From assembly GCA_016584305.1 (NCBI GenBank), contig JACEEZ010020100.1, positions 251,429-315,428 of the forward strand: a stretch of DNA of 64,000 bases. Direction: 5' to 3'. The number at the start of each line of letters is the position of its first letter. The first letter of the stretch is position 1. This document shows, in pieces, positions 23,307 to 34,623 of this stretch. The DNA comes from Chionoecetes opilio (Eukaryota > Arthropoda > Malacostraca > Decapoda > Majidae). The position numbers and the translations under genes are program-made. Below the pieces are notes generated by a model that saw only the letters and a program-made list of their open reading frames with translations, made no database searches and was not told where the DNA came from.

Positions 23307-25185
23307 CTGTAACAAGAGAGGCAATGCAGGTTAAAAGCAGTGATGAGCAAAACATGACATTATGATTGAGTAAGAAAATGTTAATATTATGCACTAAAAG
23401 AGTAGTCACTTTAAGCATTCAGAGATTCTTGGATGTAGGCATCTATTTAGCAGGTATATTTCTCTCCTTCCATAATGCTAATTGAGTGCTTAGGGTTGAA
23501 GGCGATCCAAGGTTTCCTGGGCTGTTCAAAGGTGGCTGAGGGGGCGATGCAATATATAAATAAAAGGTGTCTTGGTGGGCGCAACGATGGCTGCCCACAA
23601 CGAGTGTCACGGAAGGCCTTGAAAGGGCCACTGTCTACTTTTCAGCACATTAATATCTTCAAGTACCTATTTTGTGAGTGGACAGGCACCTGGTTATTCT
23701 CATAAAAAGTAGGTAGCAACTATTCACTTAACACTGTGTGGCTCACTGTATTGTATCTCTTATCTGCCCTGTTATGCAGCATTAACTTCATGATTGGGCT
23801 ACAAGGATTTATAATAGCTGTGCTTTTTTTTTTTCTTCTCACAGACTACAGAGACACAGAGGCTCAAGACTACAGAGCCTCTGAGGAACCATGTGAAGCA
23901 GAGTGCACATGAGTCCCCTCTGAGCTGAGCTTGTCTTAATGATGCATCAGATGTCTGGAGTCTGACACTGCAGGTGCAGATATCATACTGAGTTATTTTG
24001 TGGATGTGGATGTCAGGGTTCTGAAAACTGTATACATATGCGGAATGCGGATGCAAGAATAGTAATTATATACTTGCAACTGTGGCTGCGGATATTTTCA
24101 AGATATGTATAACATACCGTACCTAAATAGATTAAGAATTATTTCTTCATTCAAAAACATGGATAATTTCATAATTACAATTGTGACAAGTCACTATACT
24201 GTAATATAGATTTTAGTTTCTTTTTTGCATTGTGATGAACTTCCATCATACAACTAATATGTTACTAGCAATTCTATCATCATTTAGTAATTTAGAATTA
24301 GAATTTAAAGATTCATAGACTTTTCTATAGACTGAGGATTTCCACACCACCTCAATTAATATAATAAAAAATATAAATGTATGTTGGAATGGATATGACT
24401 TCTCATCTTTCCCTGCAAACACTGAGATACTTCAGCTTCCTGGTTGCCTTGTTTAAGGTGAACTCGGATAAAACTCACTAATTGTAAAACATGACATGGG
24501 TAATATATAGAAGAGGGAGGGGAGGGTACCTGTGATCTGTGCACGGGCACTTGATTGTGTATGAGTACTTCTGGATTATGGCTACATGGCTGGGCACCTT
24601 CAAGATGCACTGTGGTGGTCAGGAAAGTCACTACAGGGGAGGGCAGGAGGGTGTCAAGCTGAACTCTGGCATTAGTCTGTTAGATGTTAGAGGAACGAAA
24701 GCCTTTCTGCTGGAGCAGGAGACCTCCTTTGCTTCCCTTCTAGGAGGTCCTAGGAGGTCACTTGTCCTCCTTCAGGAGGACAAGTGTTCCCTGGAGAAGG
24801 GTGGGAGACAGGGTAGGGGCACTACTGATGAAGAACAGAGACCTCAGGGGCATGGCTATGGCCATTGTTGGCAAGGAACAAAGGATTACACTTAATGTGT
24901 GTTCTGCAAGGATTTAAGAACACTGCGGCAGAGGCAATGTACAGAATGGTGACTGACTGGATCGCCATCCCACGGCCACAGTGATCATAATGACTCATCA
25001 ACTGAATATCAATAATTCATGATTTTGAGGCGAGGGAAAGTAGCACACAACAACTATTACTAAGAATCTAGACAACACAAAGGTTGAATAGAAATTACAA
25101 CAAAAATACACTTAAAAGTAAATTATGTTGCACTGTAGTCATTACTATTTTAGAAAAAATAAATAAAAGCTTGCATGATATTTAC
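23307..25185. other. cnc intron between alternative first exon and HNHTY exon
   Basis: Nothing coding was recognised. It includes a short T-run at 23825-23834 and a local inverted repeat around AGGAGGTCCTAGGAGGTCAC near 24744. It is otherwise featureless. Confidence 0.4.
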
Positions 25186-25288
25186 CTGGGACTAATTTAG
25201 CAAAGGTGTTGAAAAAACTGAATGATTCCCGCACCTGTATCTGTCCAATGGCAGGTGGGCTGTCATCACTGCCGCCCATCCTGGCCAT
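25186..25288 (-). CDS. cnc: Alternative first coding exon of a short cnc isoform
   Basis: ATG at 25288 (minus strand) opens MARMGGSDDSPPAIGQIQVR, then ESFSFFNTFAKLVP, then one base before the donor CCCAG|GTAAAT. An in-frame TGA lies upstream, so this is a true frame start if transcribed. The phase-1 end joins the HNHTY exon to give VPEVSGSAVEH. The predicted product is 245 residues: 34 unique residues plus HNHTY, CNC, bZIP and C-terminus, without the acidic upstream segments. Drosophila cnc also uses internal promoters for shorter isoforms, which makes this plausible. It remains a prediction because the 34 residues match nothing I know. A TGAGTCA core lies about 105 bp upstream (25392-25398). 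Confidence 0.6.
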
Positions 25289-27322
25289 CCACTCATGGCA
25301 TCACTAGTGCACTCACACTTATTCCTGCACGCCTTCACAGTGACATAGACTATTAACTACACCTAGGAAGCAGCCTGTGCATGTTTGCCCGTGAGTCAAG
25401 CCATGCTGCAATGGTTTGTATATTCTGCATTGTCACTTATCAAATAATATGCCTAATTATAGCTTCCTTATTTTCTTAATCCACTTTGGAATCATCAATT
25501 TCTTACACTGCACAACCCAAAAGTGATTTGTTTGGCTCTAGAAGGTGACGATTCAAAGTATGAGATGCAAAACATAAAATTGATGTATTATAATCTGATA
25601 CTGAGGATATAGTGACAATGCATGAACTAGTTTGTACATTTCAAACATATCTGAATCAATTCTGCAACCAGTTAAAACTTAAATATTCTCACAACTGTCA
25701 AACCATTACATCCATGGCTGCCTCACGCCTTCCTACACTGACTTTATCCCACGACTTCTATATTTAATTACATATGCATCATCATCATCTATATTTAGAT
25801 TACTACATCAACGGAATCACTTGTCATCAGATTTTTCGTGGCTGTAGTATATTGATGTGGCTGTTAGTGTTCCTATGTGGAAACAGGACCTTTTGTGGCA
25901 ATGGAAGATTTTAGACAATACTAGAAGATGGCCTGGTGTGATGGATCTTGTCTGGGCAGTCTAAGCACCCTGACGTTAATTACTGTTGGGTTTGATTCAG
26001 TTTAAATTGTCTTCCTTATGTGACATTGGAAGACCAGAAAGACAAAAATAAAATACGAATTTCCCTATAAAGTAGACTTTTTATTATAGTAAATGTTTGT
26101 CTGTTGTGGTCCGGGCAATGATGGGAGAGCCATGAGTTATTTGTATGTGTTTCCCCCGCCCAATGATCTCTGCTTGGCGAGCACAGGGAGAAGGAAGCAA
26201 GGGATGGAAGCTATTATGTGACTCAAGTGATTTGGTTTGATGACAGGTTGTGCGGTCACTTCACACTAGTCTTCCTTTGTTGTGCTAACTTTCTCATCCA
26301 ACACTTCCAACAGAGTTTGTCTTATTTCACGGCGATGCACATCATGTTCTTGGGTAGCGCGGTAACAGTCTTCCCCGACTACCCACTACGGGACGGTAAC
26401 ATGTTATTTAACACGACCCAGAACTATGAATTTCGCATCATTGAATAAGCTTCCTTGTGCGGCAGGCAGACAAGGCGAGGTTGGTGTGGCAGACGGCAAG
26501 GGCAAGAGTGGCGAGGCAGACGGCTGACAGACAGACGGTGCAGGCAAGGCATGGTAATTACTGTGGCCCCGCCCCGCCCTTAATAGCCCCGCTTCCTGTA
26601 GCCTGGCGCACCCCACCCACACACCCTCAGCCCACCCTGCACAGCGTTAACACTACGGGCAGTAACGTTCAGTACGATGCAGTGAGTATCGTGGAGGCCC
26701 CTGGCAGCCCAGCCCTGCCCCTGCACACTCTCGCCAAACACTGTTGTTGTTGACCGCCTCACCCGCGCGCGATGCCACACACCGCCACGCGCCGCACCAC
26801 CACCACTGCCGCCTTCCTACATACCATCACATCTATGCATTCATGGACATACAAGGAAGCCTGGGATGAAAGTTAAAAAGTCCATGAAGTGTTAGGAGTG
26901 TAGTATTCAATAAGGGGTGAGTGCTGTGGTGGTGGCAGCCCCGCCCCGCAGCGCCACCCGCCGCGGCCTCCACAACCACACAAGTGCCGCGTCATCCTCA
27001 CTTGGCACATGCACGTTGCACACACCCTGGCTACCAATACTAAGGCTGCCACCACTCTTAGGTCATCACTAATATCACGCCGATGAACACGATGAAATGG
27101 TAGCTTATCTTTCTCCTACTCTACACGTTGCTACTTCAGTATCATTTATTCTTTACTGCACACTTGCGTGGAAATTCCTTGGATTACGTAGCTACTTCTA
27201 TCGGGAAGGTAGCAGCTGGCGGTCGCGTGTCTAGTGCGTAATCAACGCCGTGGGTGAATTACACACACACTGCCTGCGTGGTCTACTACCTAGTTTAAGA
27301 GCGTGTTTGGCCCTTCTGTGGT
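25289..27322. promoter_or_regulatory. Region upstream of the short-isoform exon, with GC-rich block
   Basis: For a transcript starting at the alternative exon this is 5' flanking DNA. TGAGTCA occurs at 25392-25398. A GC-rich block with CpGs spans about 26440-27050 and could hold a non-coding first exon or promoter. No TATA-type element or exon can be assigned with confidence. Confidence 0.25.
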
Positions 27323-27690
27323 CACGCGTTCGATCCCCGCTTGCTCCCGGGGATCTTACACTGACTAATGTGGACGGTTACTGTCCCCCTTGAACAAGGA
27401 AATGGGGTGTGAGTCCCAGCATTACCGAAAGATCGGTCAGTACGAGCTCCTAGCTCTTTCCGAGAGGGTAAAACTAGCGTTCGCAAATCCAGCTCGCATG
27501 GTCAAGACCGTGGTTGAGTTACACACACACACACACACACATACATGGGTGTGTGTGGTGTGTGAGGTCCCAGCATTACCCAAAGATCGGTAATAATGAG
27601 CTCCAAGCTCGCACTGAGAGGGTGAAACTGGCGATCGCGAGCCAGCTCGCGTGGACAAGACCATAGGTGAATGACACCCTCATGACTATC
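27323..27690 (+). repeat. Duplicated SINE-like unit with (AC)n between copies
   Basis: GTCCCAGCATTACC-AAAGATCGGT begins both 27411 and 27567. AGCTCC, GAGAGGGT and CAGCTCGC-TGG follow in the same order, so a unit of about 120-155 bp is present twice with about 20 bp of (AC)n and a (GT) stretch between. Just upstream, GCGTTCGATCCCC at 27327 looks like a tRNA B box, suggesting a tRNA-headed SINE. Confidence 0.6.
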
Positions 27691-27814
27691 ACTATAACAG
27701 ATTACAACAGCGAAGCATTGTTCATCCTCCCGGCGACGAGAGGCAATACGTACCCTTGATCATTACTGCTCCGTCACGTTCTTATCAAGGGCAACATCAT
27801 GTCAATGAATGATG

Positions 27815-27818
<4 letters not shown>

Positions 27819-27850
<32 letters not shown>
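27819..27850. repeat. (CT)n microsatellite
   Basis: Sixteen CT units in the intron upstream of the short-isoform exon. Confidence 0.97.
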
Positions 27851-27854
<4 letters not shown>

Positions 27855-28249
27855 AGTTGTGATATAAGGGAAATAAGTTACACTCGTGGGGTCATGTCTG
27901 CTCTTAGGGTCAAGATAATCTTAGCTTTCCAACATGTTTCACTGCCATTTGTGAAATGCAGCAGTGACATTTGTTGAAGCACTTGGCTGCTGATCACAAC
28001 CTGTCTAAAAAATAATCTGAAGATGATAGACACGTAGCAATAGAACCTCTTGAAAATATTTTCAGTTAAGAACCTCTCATAAGATATTCATGTTATACAT
28101 GTTTTGAAATCTTTTTAAAATTTCATATGACACAATGCCATATTCCAATACGGTATCTATAAAAAGGGAATGTATTTGACAAAGTGAATATAGATAGCAT
28201 CACTGGTCACTACTGATAATTGTGAGGCCAATGTTCCCCACCAGCCCTG
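27851..28249. other. cnc intron sequence
   Basis: No recognisable feature. Confidence 0.4.
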
Positions 28250-28717
28250 TGTCTGGGGTGCCGGGCTCCCATGGCTTAGCGGGTACTGTGTCTGGGGTGC
28301 CAGGCTCCCATGGCTCAGCGGGTACTGTGTCTGGGGTGCCGGGCTCCCATGGCTCAGCGGGTACTGTGTCTGGGGTGCCGGGCTCCCATGGCTCAGCGGG
28401 TACTGTGTCTGGGGTGCCGGGCTCCCATGGCTCAGCGGGTACTGTGTCTGGGGTGCCGGGCTCCCATGGCTCAGCGGGTACTGTGTCTGGGGTGCCGGGC
28501 TCCCATGGCTCAGCGGGTACTGTGTCTGGGGTGCCGGGCTCCCATGGCTCAGCGGGTACTGTGTCTGGCGTGCCGGGCTCCCATGGCTCAGCGGGTACTG
28601 TGTCTGGGGTGCCGGGCTCCCATGGCTCAGCGGGTACTGTGTCTGGGGTGCCGGGCTCCCATGGCTCAGCGGGTACTGTGTCTGGGGTGCCGGGCTCCCA
28701 TGGCTCAGCGGGTACTG
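28250..28717. repeat. Intronic minisatellite, 39-bp unit, 12 copies
   Basis: The unit is GTGTCTGGGGTGCCGGGCTC followed by CCATGGCTCAGCGGGTACT. Because 39 is divisible by three and the unit has no stop in several frames, long frames of about 180-190 codons run through it on both strands (for example SGVPGSHGSAGT repeats). They have no flanking coding signal and are treated as chance. Copies are almost identical, suggesting recent expansion. Confidence 0.95.
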
Positions 28718-29094
28718 CTCAGCGCTCTCGCCTGCCAAGTGTCGGGCAGAGGTCTGAGCCCTGCTGCTGAAGGCTGTGGGGTGTTCAGTGACAGGAGGGC
28801 AGAAACAGTCCCCTTGATCAAGGCGATGGGGATGAGTGTGTCAGAGGTATCTACCCTTGCTTAACCCATGGATCAGACATGACATATATTGCCTGATTTA
28901 CTGATCTAGAAATCTTGTCACTTTTACTTTAGGCAAGGGCTTCCGTGCTTGTACAGTTGTACCTACATGGTGCTAAACAGAGAACTTAAAGGATAAGTAA
29001 GAAATAGATACTCTTGGTCATTCACATCCAACACCGTGAAAATAGTCATAACAAAGGCACACAAGCTGGCAGGCACCACCTTATCAATATAGTC
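28718..29094. other. cnc intron sequence
   Basis: Nothing recognised between the minisatellite and the LINE tail. Confidence 0.4.
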
Positions 29095-29133
29095 AATCAA
29101 TCAATCTGGATTGATTGATCCCTATCTGGTCCA
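29095..29133 (-). repeat. 3' tail of the RTE-type LINE
   Basis: GATTGATTGATTGA-type short tandem units follow the LINE stop codon on the minus strand. RTE-clade LINEs typically end in such short repeats rather than poly-A. The shared tail also ends the fragment at 14868. Confidence 0.7.
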
Positions 29134-30582
29134 TCAATCATTGGGGGCATACGCCGGGGGGCGCGTCGCCTCGCCCACCCTACGACGCCACTCCCGGGGG
29201 TCACCACGCGCGAGTTCCCATGCAGGCTCCTTTCCCATACCAAGCAGCTCTCGACAAGAAACATCAACTTGCCCCAGCCACGAGCCTTGTGGGCGCCCCC
29301 TTGGCTTCCTCCACGCCGGATTGTCTCTTACAGATACAACCCGATGGGAAGGATCGGTTTCAGGGTAGCGTGCCACATGCCCATATAGCCGAAGTTGGCG
29401 CTGACGGACTATGCAGGTAATAGACCTCGATTCAGTCTCACGGTGCAATCGCTGATTTGATACGTAATCATCCCAGCGATACCCCATGATTCTGCGAAGA
29501 CACTTATTACCAAAGGCATTGATTCGTCTCTTCAAGTCACTATTTAGTGTCCATGTCTCACAACCATAGAGTAAGACAGGGATCACAAGCGACTTGAAGA
29601 TCCGGATCTTTGTCCTCCTGCACAGGTACCGACAACGCCAAATACTCCCGCTGAGCGAGTCCATAACACCGTGGGCTATGCCAATCCGCCGTAAGGCTTC
29701 TTGACGTGACCCGCCGTCATTATGGACTGCGCTACCAAGGTATGTAAAACTTTCCAAGATCTCAATGTCCTCGCCACACACATGAACAGACTGTACTGCT
29801 TCATCTAGTAAGTCTCCAAACACCTGGACCTTGGTCTTGAGCCAGGAGACCTCAAGTCCCAAAGGCTTTGCCTCCGCGTGCAGCGCCTCGAGAGCCATCA
29901 CCAGGACCTCCAGCGACTCAGCAAAGATTACTGCATCATCGGCAAAAACAAGATCAGTGATCTTGGTGTTGCCGACGGATGCTCCACAATCACTTTGATC
30001 TACAACCTTGTCCAATACCCAGTCCATACAAGCGTTGAAAAGTGATGGGGCAAGGACGCACCCTTGCCTCACTCCTGTATTCACAGGAAAGAAGCTGGAT
30101 ACACCTGCCCCACACTTCACAGCACTCTCAGTCCCAGAATACAGACCAGTTATCAAACCAATAGTCCTCGCAGGAATCCCTCGAAGTCGCAGAAGATCCC
30201 AGAGTGACTCACGATGCACTGAGTCAAACGCCTTCTTGAGATCAACATAGGCTGCAAGCATCCCCTGTCGAAACTCACGCCGGCGTTCCACCAGGACACG
30301 AAGCGCTAGGATACGGTCCGTTGTTGACTTACCAGGCGTGAACCCAGACTGCTGAGGTCTCTGATGCTTCACCAGATGACTGCGAATTCGTGTCAGCAAT
30401 AGATGGGCAAGCACCTTGCCTGGTACGCTGAGCAGTGTAATACCGCGGTAATTGTTGCAGTCCTGACGGTCCCCTTTCCCTTTCCAGATAGGGACCCATA
30501 TCCAGTGCCAGTGACCATATCTGGTCAATATAGTGCAGGTGTCCCATGATGGGCTCATGGAGTGACTAGTCATGTGAGCCAC
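29134..30582 (-). CDS. RTE-type LINE reverse transcriptase, 5'-truncated, open for 482 codons
   Basis: The protein carries reverse-transcriptase blocks in order: NNYRGITLLSVPGK (about residue 43), QQSGFTPGKSTTDRI (about 78), AAYVDLKKAFDSVHRESLWD (about 109, motif A), GVRQGCVLAPSLFN (about 170), LVFADDAVIFAES (about 210, catalytic FADD) and KTKVQVFGD (about 249). The thumb region SFTYLGSAVHNDGGS and the C-terminal RIFKSLVIPVLLYGCETW and RRIMGYRWDDYVSN follow. It ends PPAYAPND. The endonuclease half is absent, so the copy is 5'-truncated, and the listed ATG is simply the first in frame. It lies in a cnc intron in the same orientation as cnc. It has no stops, hence a recent insertion. Confidence 0.9.
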   Translation of the reverse strand: MAHMTSHSMSPSWDTCTILTRYGHWHWIWVPIWKGKGDRQDCNNYRGITLLSVPGKVLAHLLLTRIRSHLVKHQRPQQSGFTPGKSTTDRILALRVLVERRREFRQGMLAAYVDLKKAFDSVHRESLWDLLRLRGIPARTIGLITGLYSGTESAVKCGAGVSSFFPVNTGVRQGCVLAPSLFNACMDWVLDKVVDQSDCGASVGNTKITDLVFADDAVIFAESLEVLVMALEALHAEAKPLGLEVSWLKTKVQVFGDLLDEAVQSVHVCGEDIEILESFTYLGSAVHNDGGSRQEALRRIGIAHGVMDSLSGSIWRCRYLCRRTKIRIFKSLVIPVLLYGCETWTLNSDLKRRINAFGNKCLRRIMGYRWDDYVSNQRLHRETESRSITCIVRQRQLRLYGHVARYPETDPSHRVVSVRDNPAWRKPRGRPQGSWLGQVDVSCRELLGMGKEPAWELARGDPREWRRRVGEATRPPAYAPND

Positions 30583-30781
30583 AAGGCCAAGAAAGAGCCA
30601 CTTTCTTGCCCCTGGTGAGCCAAGGCATGTCAGGCAGACAGCCTCAATTGAACTCAGTGATTGGTATGGTCCTTATTCCACATAACCGTAAGTCTTATAA
30701 TGTCCCATGTTGCAAGTATTGCTTCACCATTCATTACTGAATCTTGTCTACCAGCATCTAATTATCTGTGTAGGTGCCTAC

Positions 30782-30949
30782 CTTGAGAACGGAAGTCCAT
30801 CGTGCAGGAATATTTCATTTCCGCCGGGTCCAGGGCCGTGGCGCCCTCCATGGTGGGCAGGCTGGGGGGCTGGGCGTAGTGGTTCCCGTACCCACCCACG
30901 TTACCCACGCCACTGCTGCTCCCGCCGCCCAAGCCTCCTGCTGCTCCAC
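30782..30949 (-). CDS. cnc: cnc exon: glycine-rich linker and DFRSQ segment
   Basis: After TTGCAG, two bases complete Gly, then GAAGGLGGGSSSGVGNVGGY, GNHYAQPPSLPTMEGATALD and PAEMKYSCTMDFRSQ, ending phase 1 at CAAG|GTAGGC. The glycine-rich start looks like a flexible linker. The acidic-aromatic end leads directly to the HNHTY exon. The 55 codons and phases fit both neighbours. The linker itself is not conserved enough for independent identification. Confidence 0.9.
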
Positions 30950-31004
30950 CTGCAATAGAAAAAAAAGCAACATTTCAAGTTTTAAATTCTCTCTCTCTGG
31001 AATT
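30950..31004. other. cnc intron, acceptor side
   Basis: Intron sequence with the polypyrimidine tract for the exon at 30782-30949. Confidence 0.4.
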
Positions 31005-31267
31005 GAGGCGTCCCGCATAAGAAGGGCCGGGCCGCTAGCGCCACCCCGGCCAACACCGAGATGACTATGTACAGCACTGTATTGAGGTCTTAACTTTCGC
31101 GTGGGAGTGCATGAGCGTCCCTTCAAACACTGTGCTCGAAGGGACGCTCATGCACTCCCACACGAAAGTTAAGACCTCAATAGAGTGCTTGCTATACATA
31201 GTTATCTCGGTTTTGGCCGGGGTGGCTCGCGGGATGAGAGGGACGAGCTACTTATGCGGGACGCCTC
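31005..31267. mobile_element. Fold-back MITE in cnc intron
   Basis: GAGGCGTCCCGCATAAG at 31005 is inverted at 31251-31267. GTTGGCCGGGGTGG, CTCGGT and TTGAGGTCTTAACTTTCG with GTGGGAGTGCATGAGCGTCC extend the arms to a short centre near 31137. Inner arms (31080-31185) are nearly perfect, outer arms less so. A target duplication could not be defined. Confidence 0.75.
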
Positions 31268-31334
31268 ATACATACAGTATTATATCTTTTCATAGCTTAC
31301 ACTTGTTTACCACCATTCTTAGTGTTTGTTGATG

Positions 31335-31556
31335 AAGACCATTTCCAATCCTTCAGGACAAGGGTGCAAACACATTCATTCACCACTCGTCCCTTGCCTA
31401 CTCTCCTCTCTGCTAGGTGAACAAGAGCTACATTGTAAAAGAGACAAGCCTGAGTTGTTTCCGCCTGGCAGGGGAATCGAACCTGCTTCCCTCAGACATC
31501 ACAGATTTCTCGGTTGTGAGCTGAGCATGCTAACCACTACACCACCGAGCTGCTCT
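31335..31556 (-). mobile_element. tRNA-derived SINE, family B relative
   Basis: On the minus strand GGTGGTGTAGTGGTTAGCAT (A box) and anticodon arm CTCAG-CTCACAA-CCGAG (anticodon CAC) are followed, after an insertion of about 18 bp, by CAGGTTCGATTCCCCTG (B box). The body runs to about 31335. The cloverleaf is interrupted, so it is not a working tRNA. Confidence 0.7.
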
Positions 31557-32389
31557 ACCTATACAGACACTTCCCTACTTAATACAAAAATTCAAGTTAC
31601 ATACTTCCAGAGTTACACACAAATCTTTCTGTAAATACAAATTGTTTTCAGTCGCCCTAATATGTATAATATCTATGTGTAATATGTCTGATGGTAATTG
31701 CCGGGAGCATTGAATGACACCGCTTAAGGGCAGCGTCACACCATTTCTACATTACCGGTGGATTGTCATGATTTTTTTTATGTCCAAAGTATGCTAATGC
31801 CGAAATAATCCTAGCTCATTTTCAGATCCATACATAACTGCAAAAATAAATAAACATTGTTATTTTAAAGAAATTATTTAAACTCTTAATAACGTTCTTA
31901 TCCAATGACTTGCACTGATGAAAAAATGACCAAATATGCATTACAACATATCCAGACGATTCATCTTTAAAGAATTTTGAATTTCATTCTTCTTAAGTGT
32001 TTAGCATTTTTTTAGTTTTTTTGGATCTCGTAAATGTATTTGCTATTATTTGCAAATTTTTACCCAAATTGAAAAAACAAACGAAAGATGAGAAAATCAC
32101 ATCTTTATTCCTCTTTTCAATGATATATTGTTTATTAAATTTGGTACAATAGTGGCGAAGTTATTAAAGGATAACTGGAAAAAGGCAACATTTTCAGCAG
32201 AGAGGTTTAAAGGCGCGCACCCTTTAAACCTGGAGGCTCAGTGAGTCTGAGCAGATGCTGGTTTGTTTGTTTACTCTCCCAGCCACGCTCTCTATCACTC
32301 TTGAAGTGTTATATGACATAGCTGGTATCTGGTCCCCCCTTTTGCAAAAGGTACTAGTCACAAAAGGGTGCTAGCTGTCAGACGCGCAT
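31557..32389. other. cnc intron sequence
   Basis: No exon or recognisable element; AT-rich in 31780-32160. Confidence 0.4.
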
Positions 32390-32965
32390 GGACAGTTTGC
32401 TGAACTACAGCCAGCATTCTCTCTCTCTCTGAGCCACTTTATGCCTTGATGTCCTTGGCATGGTGGTGGAGGAGGTAGAGAGCGTGAGGTAGATCAATCA
32501 TGCGCTGAATAAATGGTAAATGGTCTGGAGGGAGCAGGAATAGTGGAAAGCCGAAGACGAGCAGCGACACCCGGCTTCTCCCTCACTACTGAGGCCTTGA
32601 GACGACCCTCTGTCTCACAGAGAGGGAATGAGAGGTGCCAGTTTGCCTATGCCAGTGAATATCGTAAACAAAAATTATATAGATATTTTTCGCGGGGGGG
32701 AGCAGCCAAACCTTTCTTTTTTCTTGTCTTTAATATTGTCAAAGCTGTGTGTTTAATACCTGAATTTTCATATTATGATTTTTAATGAATACTGTGACGT
32801 CCCCTTAGGCTTTCGATGTATTATACTATAAAGGTGAAAGGCGCTACAAGAGGCCGCGAGTGACAGTTTGTCTACAGCCAGCATCCTCCTTCTCACCACT
32901 TTATCCATGAATTTCCCTTCGCGTTGGAGGAGGCGCGATGAGCGTGAGAAACTCCTGCCTGAGAC
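32390..32965. repeat. Two diverged copies of one dispersed repeat
   Basis: ACAGTTTG-CTACAGCCAGCAT-CTC-CCACTTTAT-C-TG followed by a GGAGGAGG and GCGTGAG block occurs at about 32390-32495 and again at about 32862-32960. The right copy is preceded by GGCGCTACAAGAGGCCGCGAG, which recalls the dispersed repeat at 39148 and 60130. Confidence 0.55.
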
Positions 32966-33991
32966 ATTCAATTCCTGGAGTTGGAGCAGTTGTGCAATTC
33001 CTTCAAATCACCGCTTTCCGCTGATCCGTTACTTCTTGGTCTGAGACGCCGGTTATCCGAGGGAATGAGCGTGCCCTTTCTATCCTGATTGTCAACTAAA
33101 AATTTATAGATTTCGGGGGGGGGGGGGGGGTGGGGGGGTGGGGTGGATAGGGTAACGCAGAGAGCACTAACTCTTTCCATTTTTCTTCTTTCTTTTATAC
33201 TTTTCCACTTTCTACAATTTCATCCACCTGATAATTTTCGAATATTATGATTGTTTTCGGAAGTTTTGTGAGCTCCCAGGCTAGATATATAGTTTAATTA
33301 TATTACTTATTACATACTAGGTATAGCTGTAGTGTACAAACATTTTTCACAATGTTGTTTACAATACATATTCAGTATTGACGAGTAATTTAAATGCTGG
33401 ACTTGAAAAAATTTCAAGTTGAGTGCAAATCCCAGGAACCCATGATATACTCCAGTGGGGGAGAGGCCGTGGCCGTGGGTGTGTACACAGTATTGGCCAT
33501 GGAAGTCACGACCTGTGAACAAAACTGACAGATAATGGGGCCATTATCATAGTGGGTCAAGTCAACTCAACACAAAATAATCTTCCACCACAACCACACA
33601 TCGCTGCCACACCCTGACTCCTTTATCCCTGCTGACTGATTCAGGCTCACCATTTCCCTTCTCATATTATTCACAATGGCAGCGTAACGTCCTGAAGATG
33701 GGCACTTAAATGGCACTATGCTAATATGTTGCATGGAAAGTCATACCTGTCTCACACCTATAAGGACCAAATCAGTACTTGCTGTGAAATATAGATTGAT
33801 TAAAACTCAAGTTAATGTTTTCTTATAGATTAACATCAAAGTTAGAATACTTTTGACATGTCCACACAACTATTGCACTTCAACTCATCTTCCTAACCAC
33901 ACACACCAGCACGCACACATCAACATCATGCACAAGTTAATATAAGATTCTTAAGATCTTAAATTTTTTCACGTATTCAAGAATTTTTTAC
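32966..33991. other. cnc intron sequence with poly-G tract
   Basis: A G-run with a few T interruptions spans 33114-33147. Otherwise nothing is recognised up to the exon. Confidence 0.5.
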
Positions 33992-34111
33992 CTCGTCCGA
34001 ACATGTGTTGTTTCTTGAGGTGGATGGGAGGCATGCGGTGGGGCTCCTCGGGGGCATAGCGGTAGGTGCCGGTGTTGTTGTAGTCCCCACTCTGGTTACG
34101 ACTGCCACTAT
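33992..34111 (-). CDS. cnc: cnc exon: HLKKQHMFGR segment
   Basis: After CTCACAG, the exon reads SGSRNQSGDYNNTGTYRYAP, EEPHRMPPIH and LKKQHMFGR, ending phase 1 at CGAG|GTAAAA. A basic K.HMFG-type block downstream of the serine-rich DSAVSS segment is what I recall of Cnc/NRF1 proteins. The 39 codons and both phases match the neighbours. The role of the segment in the protein is not established by sequence. Confidence 0.92.
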
Positions 34112-34623
34112 CTGTGAGTTAGCAAGTACTCTCATGTCTCAACTACTGAAGCAGGATCTGTCTAGTGTCCTTATTTATTGAGGATAGTATGCTATATTAA
34201 AGTATGATATAAATGGTAGTGAGAAGAGTTACACCTTCACCCTCTATACCCATGACATGCAATGCTCCCTACACCATGAGTGGCTGAAAGGGTGTGAAAG
34301 GAAACACCTAGGAAGAAAAGACACTCCAGCGTGAGTGGATGAGCAATATCATGTGCGGGAGAATGAATACAGGGAAATATAGATTGCCAACTTGCATAAT
34401 GAGGGACACAACACCCGATTCTATTTCACATCAAGTCACTTTAGGATACCTCTTCTTCTTTACACTTTGATATATAATGAAGTTTTAAGTTTATATTTGA
34501 AATGCCTAACAGAATTTACACATTTTTTACCACACTGCAGTGATTGGTTTGATAAATGACCTATTATTTCTGCACCATCCTGCGGGCTGGTAGCGTGTGC
34601 AGCTGTGTGGCGTGTGAGTGTAC
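34112..34623. other. cnc intron sequence
   Basis: No feature beyond splice sites. Confidence 0.5.

Noticed and set aside
28157..28864. Three frames of 180-190 codons on both strands
   Set aside because: Products of the 39-bp repeat; no coding context or splice partners.
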